This document shows, piece after piece, positions 61,416 to 64,000 of a stretch of DNA of 64,000 nucleotides; the first letter of the stretch is position 1, and every line of letters starts with the position of its first letter. The stretch is from Nocardia puris. Lineage in GTDB: Bacteria; Actinomycetota; Actinomycetes; Mycobacteriales; Mycobacteriaceae. Under the pieces are notes generated by a model. That model saw only the letters and a list, made by a program, of their open reading frames with translations. It was not told where the DNA came from and did no database searches. The position numbers and the translations under genes were made by a program. The stretch lies in contig NZ_QNRE01000003.1 of the NCBI RefSeq assembly GCF_003315035.1, forward strand, positions 186,001 to 250,000, read 5' to 3'.

Positions 61416-61700
61416 TCAGTCGGATTCGGACGATGCTCCGGCGTCGGCACGGAGCTTGAGCAGGACCAGTCCGGCGGTGCAGGCCAGGATCAAGCCGGCG
61501 ACGGTGATCTCCACGTGCAGCCCGGCGATGCCGAGCACGGCGCCGACGAGGCCGCCCGCGAAGAACAACCAGGCGAAGGACCTGATCAGCAGGGTGGGGG
61601 TGGACATGGTGCGCGCGGACGGTGCGGGTGACTCCCGCCGCGCCGGTTGTTTCGCTTCGGCGGCCGCGGTGAGCGGCGCGGATGTCGAGTATGCTCCCAT
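61416..61700 (-). CDS. Small two-helix membrane protein
   Basis: A 94-residue protein with a polar N-terminus and two predicted transmembrane helices (FAWLFFAGGLVGAVLGIAG and a second hydrophobic run ending LVLLKL), then a short acidic tail. No family recognised. ATG 61700 sits six bases after GAGGAG; ATG 61703 is adjacent and a longer frame to 61796 is possible but lacks a ribosome site. Confidence 0.65.
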   Translation of the reverse strand: MGAYSTSAPLTAAAEAKQPARRESPAPSARTMSTPTLLIRSFAWLFFAGGLVGAVLGIAGLHVEITVAGLILACTAGLVLLKLRADAGASSESD

Positions 61701-61985
61701 CATCTTCTCCTCGTTGACGCCGATCGAAGTGTTGCCGTCACTCGGGCGGCGCGTCTCCCATCTCGAACCAGGCGTCTCACGCGTAACTTTGCTCACACGC
61801 TACGTCGCGCGGACGGCCGAACCCCGCGACACGTGCCCGCGACACGCCGAAGAAATCATTTCGATATCTGAACTAACGATGTTTGAGATGCCCGGTGGCG
61901 GCCCCGCGGGACGCGGCCCGAATAGCCCGGCCACCCCGCCTGGTTTAAGGTGGGGCCACTCGAAGTACACGAGGAGTGTTCGCGG

Positions 61986-62510
61986 ATGGATCGCAGCAGG
62001 GCCAGGATCGCGGGGCCGGCCGCCGCCGTGGGGGCGGTGTCCCTCGGACTCGTCGTCATCGGCTCCTGCGGCATCGGCGGCGAGGACGTCTACGTGCCGC
62101 CGCCCCCGCTGCCCGACGGTCCGGCCGCCGCCGCGGTCGTGCACGACGGCGCGACCATCACCGGCTCACGCATCGTCATCCCACCCTCCCCGACCTGGCA
62201 GGTCGCCCCCGAGGGCCCACCGCGCAGGCCCGCCGGATTCGTCACCATGACCGTCTCTCCCGACGAAGAACACCAGGACGAGACCACCCGTCCCACGCGG
62301 CCGGGCCGCACCACCACGCCACCCGCCGACGTCGACGCACCGACCACCACCACCCGCACCAGGACTCTGTCGGCCACGCCCACCGCCCCGCCCACCACCG
62401 AGGCGCCCGAGCCGACCACTCGGCCCACCACAACGGCGGCCCGCCCGACCACGACGACGCCCGAGTACGAGAACGAGTACGAAAACCCGTTCGAGTACGA
62501 GGACGAGTAG
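61986..62510 (+). CDS. Thr/Pro-rich exported protein, possible lipoprotein
   Basis: A 174-residue protein. A basic start (MDRSRARIAG) and a hydrophobic stretch end in LVVIGSCGIGG, which fits a lipobox loosely (I-G-S-C). The mature part has a Pro cluster (VPPPPLPDGP), then a long Thr/Pro stretch typical of wall-spanning linkers, and a strongly acidic tail EYENEYENPFEYEDE. No enzymatic domain is visible; a structural or envelope role is inferred. ATG 61986 has AGGAG upstream. A terminator follows directly. Confidence 0.75.
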   Translation: MDRSRARIAGPAAAVGAVSLGLVVIGSCGIGGEDVYVPPPPLPDGPAAAAVVHDGATITGSRIVIPPSPTWQVAPEGPPRRPAGFVTMTVSPDEEHQDETTRPTRPGRTTTPPADVDAPTTTTRTRTLSATPTAPPTTEAPEPTTRPTTTAARPTTTTPEYENEYENPFEYEDE

Positions 62511-62520
62511 CCCTCGAAAT

Positions 62521-62560
62521 ACCAGGGGCGGCGACGCGAGAACGCGCCGCCGCCCCTGGT
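62521..62560. terminator. Bidirectional terminator hairpin
   Basis: A perfect 13-bp stem (ACCAGGGGCGGCG and its complement) with a 14-base loop, between the convergent exported-protein and acyl-CoA dehydrogenase genes. Confidence 0.8.
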
Positions 62561-62565
62561 GTTTC

Positions 62566-63693
62566 TCAGAGCTCGACCAGGTCGTAGTTGCCGACCCCGG
62601 CCGTGAGCACCTTCAGGTGGTCCAGATCGCCGCCGAGGGTGCGCCCGATGGCGGTGAGCCGCGCGACGTAGTGCCCGACCGGGTACTCGGCGGTGACGCC
62701 GATACCGCCGTGCATCTGGATGGCCTCCTGCCCGATGTGCCGGGCCGACCGGCCCACCTGCAACCGCGCCCGCGAGGCGACCACCGGGTCGTGCGCGTCG
62801 TCGGCCAGCGACCCCGTGACGTACAGGCTCATGCTGCGCGCCAGTTCCAGCGAGACGTACATGTTCGCCGCCCGCTGGGTGAGGGTCTGGAACTTCGACA
62901 GCGTGACGCCGAACTGCTTGCGCGCCTTCAGGTAATCGGTCGTCAGACGCAGCGCTTCCTCCATCGCGCCGATCGACTCCGCGCACAGGCCCGCGTGCGC
63001 GTGCCCGAGCGCGATCGAGACCGCTTCGGCGCCGTCCCGGTCGCCGCCGAGCAATTCGCCGGGGGTGCCGTCGAATTCGATCTGCGCCCCGCGCTGACCG
63101 TCGACGGTGCGGAAAGGCTTGCGCACCAGGCCCGTCGCGTCGGCGGCCACCAGGAACAGTCCGGTGCCACCGCCGGGCAGCTTCGCGCTGACCACCAGTT
63201 CGTCGGCGCAATCCCCGTGCGGCACCGGGTTTTTCACGCCGGACAGCACGTATCCGTCGCCCTGCTGTGCCGCCGTGACGAACAACTCGGTCGACGGCCA
63301 GCGCACTCCGGGCTCGTTGTGCGCGAAGGCGAGCAGCTTCTCCCCCGCCGCCACGGCGGGCAGCACCCGCTGCCGCTGCTCGGCGCTACCGATCTGCGCG
63401 ACAATCGATCCCGGCACCAGCACCGCGTCCAGCACCGGCTCCGGCGCCAGCCTGCGCCCGATCTCCTCGAGCACCAGCATGGTCTCCACCGGCCCCGCGC
63501 CCACGCCACCGTCCTCCTCGGAGAACGCCAGGCCGAGCACGCCGAGATCGGCGAGCTGACCCCACACGTCGCGACTCCAGCCGAGTTCGGTGTCGGTGAT
63601 CTTCAGCCGCGACTCGGGATCGTAGGTGCGGGCCAGGACGTCACGCACGGTGTCGCGCAGCATGACCTGTTCATCGGTGAGTTCGAAATCCAT
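62566..63693 (-). CDS. Acyl-CoA dehydrogenase subunit
   Basis: A 375-residue flavoprotein of the acyl-CoA dehydrogenase family. The N-terminus MDFELTDEQVMLRDTVRDVL and the C-terminal HGGIGVTAEYPVGHYVARL are family-typical. The position that usually holds the catalytic Glu is not obvious here, fitting the non-catalytic or half-site subunit of the alpha2-beta2 heterotetrameric FadE pairs known for steroid and branched-chain oxidation in mycolic actinobacteria. A second dehydrogenase gene ends nine bases upstream on the same strand, so the two probably form one enzyme. Confidence 0.9.
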   Translation of the reverse strand: MDFELTDEQVMLRDTVRDVLARTYDPESRLKITDTELGWSRDVWGQLADLGVLGLAFSEEDGGVGAGPVETMLVLEEIGRRLAPEPVLDAVLVPGSIVAQIGSAEQRQRVLPAVAAGEKLLAFAHNEPGVRWPSTELFVTAAQQGDGYVLSGVKNPVPHGDCADELVVSAKLPGGGTGLFLVAADATGLVRKPFRTVDGQRGAQIEFDGTPGELLGGDRDGAEAVSIALGHAHAGLCAESIGAMEEALRLTTDYLKARKQFGVTLSKFQTLTQRAANMYVSLELARSMSLYVTGSLADDAHDPVVASRARLQVGRSARHIGQEAIQMHGGIGVTAEYPVGHYVARLTAIGRTLGGDLDHLKVLTAGVGNYDLVEL

Positions 63694-63702
63694 GGCGCGA
63701 CC

Positions 63703-64000
63703 TCACAATCCGAGGATCGTGGAGGCGATGATGGTGCGCTGCACCTCACTCGACCCTCCGTAGATGGTTGTCTTGCGGTAGTTCAGGTAGCCGGGGCCGC
63801 TGCGCTGCGCCCAGTCGGGCGAGGCGATATCGGCCGCGTCCACCGGCAGGGCGTCGGGGCCCGCGATGTCGAGCAGCAGTTCGGTGGCGGCCTGCTGGAG
63901 TTCGGAGCCGCGCAGCTTCAGCACCGACGAGGCCGGATTCGGCTTGCCGTCCGAGGAATTGGAGACGACCCGCAGCTGGGTCAGCTCCAGCGCCAGCAGT
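63703..64000 (-). CDS. Acyl-CoA dehydrogenase, partner subunit (5'-truncated by window edge)
   Basis: Only the last 99 codons are inside the window. The segment YLNYRKTTIYGGSSEVQRTII is the conserved acyl-CoA dehydrogenase C-terminus that contacts FAD and the neighbouring subunit. It lies nine bases upstream of the other dehydrogenase gene in the same orientation. The start and active-site Glu are outside the window. Confidence 0.88.
   Translation of the reverse strand, partial: LLALELTQLRVVSNSSDGKPNPASSVLKLRGSELQQAATELLLDIAGPDALPVDAADIASPDWAQRSGPGYLNYRKTTIYGGSSEVQRTIIASTILGL

Overview
The window is one contiguous stretch of very high-GC actinobacterial chromosome. The organism is most likely a mycolic-acid actinomycete (Mycobacteriales, Nocardia or a close relative). 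The reason is gene order. A phosphomannomutase, a TobH-like protein and mannose-6-phosphate isomerase, followed further on by GDP-mannose pyrophosphorylase, rhamnosyltransferase, RmlD, an LCP ligase and a TIGR03089 protein, reproduce the cell-wall/mannose cluster known in mycobacteria (Rv3255c-Rv3268 in M. tuberculosis). Both ends of the window cut through genes. I see no rRNA, tRNA, transposase or prophage genes.

1-9 kb: mannose metabolism, two paralogous cation-diffusion-facilitator transporters flanking two tandem alpha/beta hydrolases, and a phytoene-desaturase-like oxidoreductase. 9-13.7 kb: a dicarboxylate transporter (dctA-like) divergent from its probable two-component system, with three direct repeats between them. 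13.7-19.4 kb: envelope genes (manC-like, wbbL, rmlD, LCP ligase, TIGR03089). 19.4-25.4 kb: a P450, a membrane-anchored serine hydrolase, a carboxylesterase, and small FmdB, SelT/W/H and YchJ proteins.

25.5-46.6 kb looks accessory and is the most interesting part. It holds, in order: (i) a RAD50/SMC-like ATPase with a zinc-hook-like CxxC, overlapping a small protein with a HEPN-like Rx4H motif; (ii) divergently, a coupled operon of a SWIM zinc-finger/DUF5691 fusion, a MoxR AAA+ ATPase, a DUF5682 protein (which I read as TraB/TIKI-like) and a VWA protein; (iii) a Ser/Thr kinase fused to an ADP-ribosylglycohydrolase, followed by a second copy in which the two domains are separate genes and the kinase carries a one-base frameshift; (iv) two small type I-E-like CRISPR arrays in inverted orientation with homologous leaders at their outer edges, enclosing a MacB/FtsX-type ABC transporter. 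No cas genes are present in the window.

46.6-64 kb: a TetR regulator, an FAD oxidoreductase and an SDR sharing a 25-bp operator-like element that overlaps start codons; glutathione peroxidase; three more Ser/Thr kinases in tandem; an endonuclease IV; a TauD-type dioxygenase; a CaiB CoA-transferase/HMG-CoA-lyase-like catabolic operon; a GNAT acetyltransferase; a small membrane protein; a Thr/Pro-rich exported protein; and two acyl-CoA dehydrogenase subunits at the right edge. Coordinates and motifs were read by eye. Family names rest on recognised motifs and were not checked by database search.
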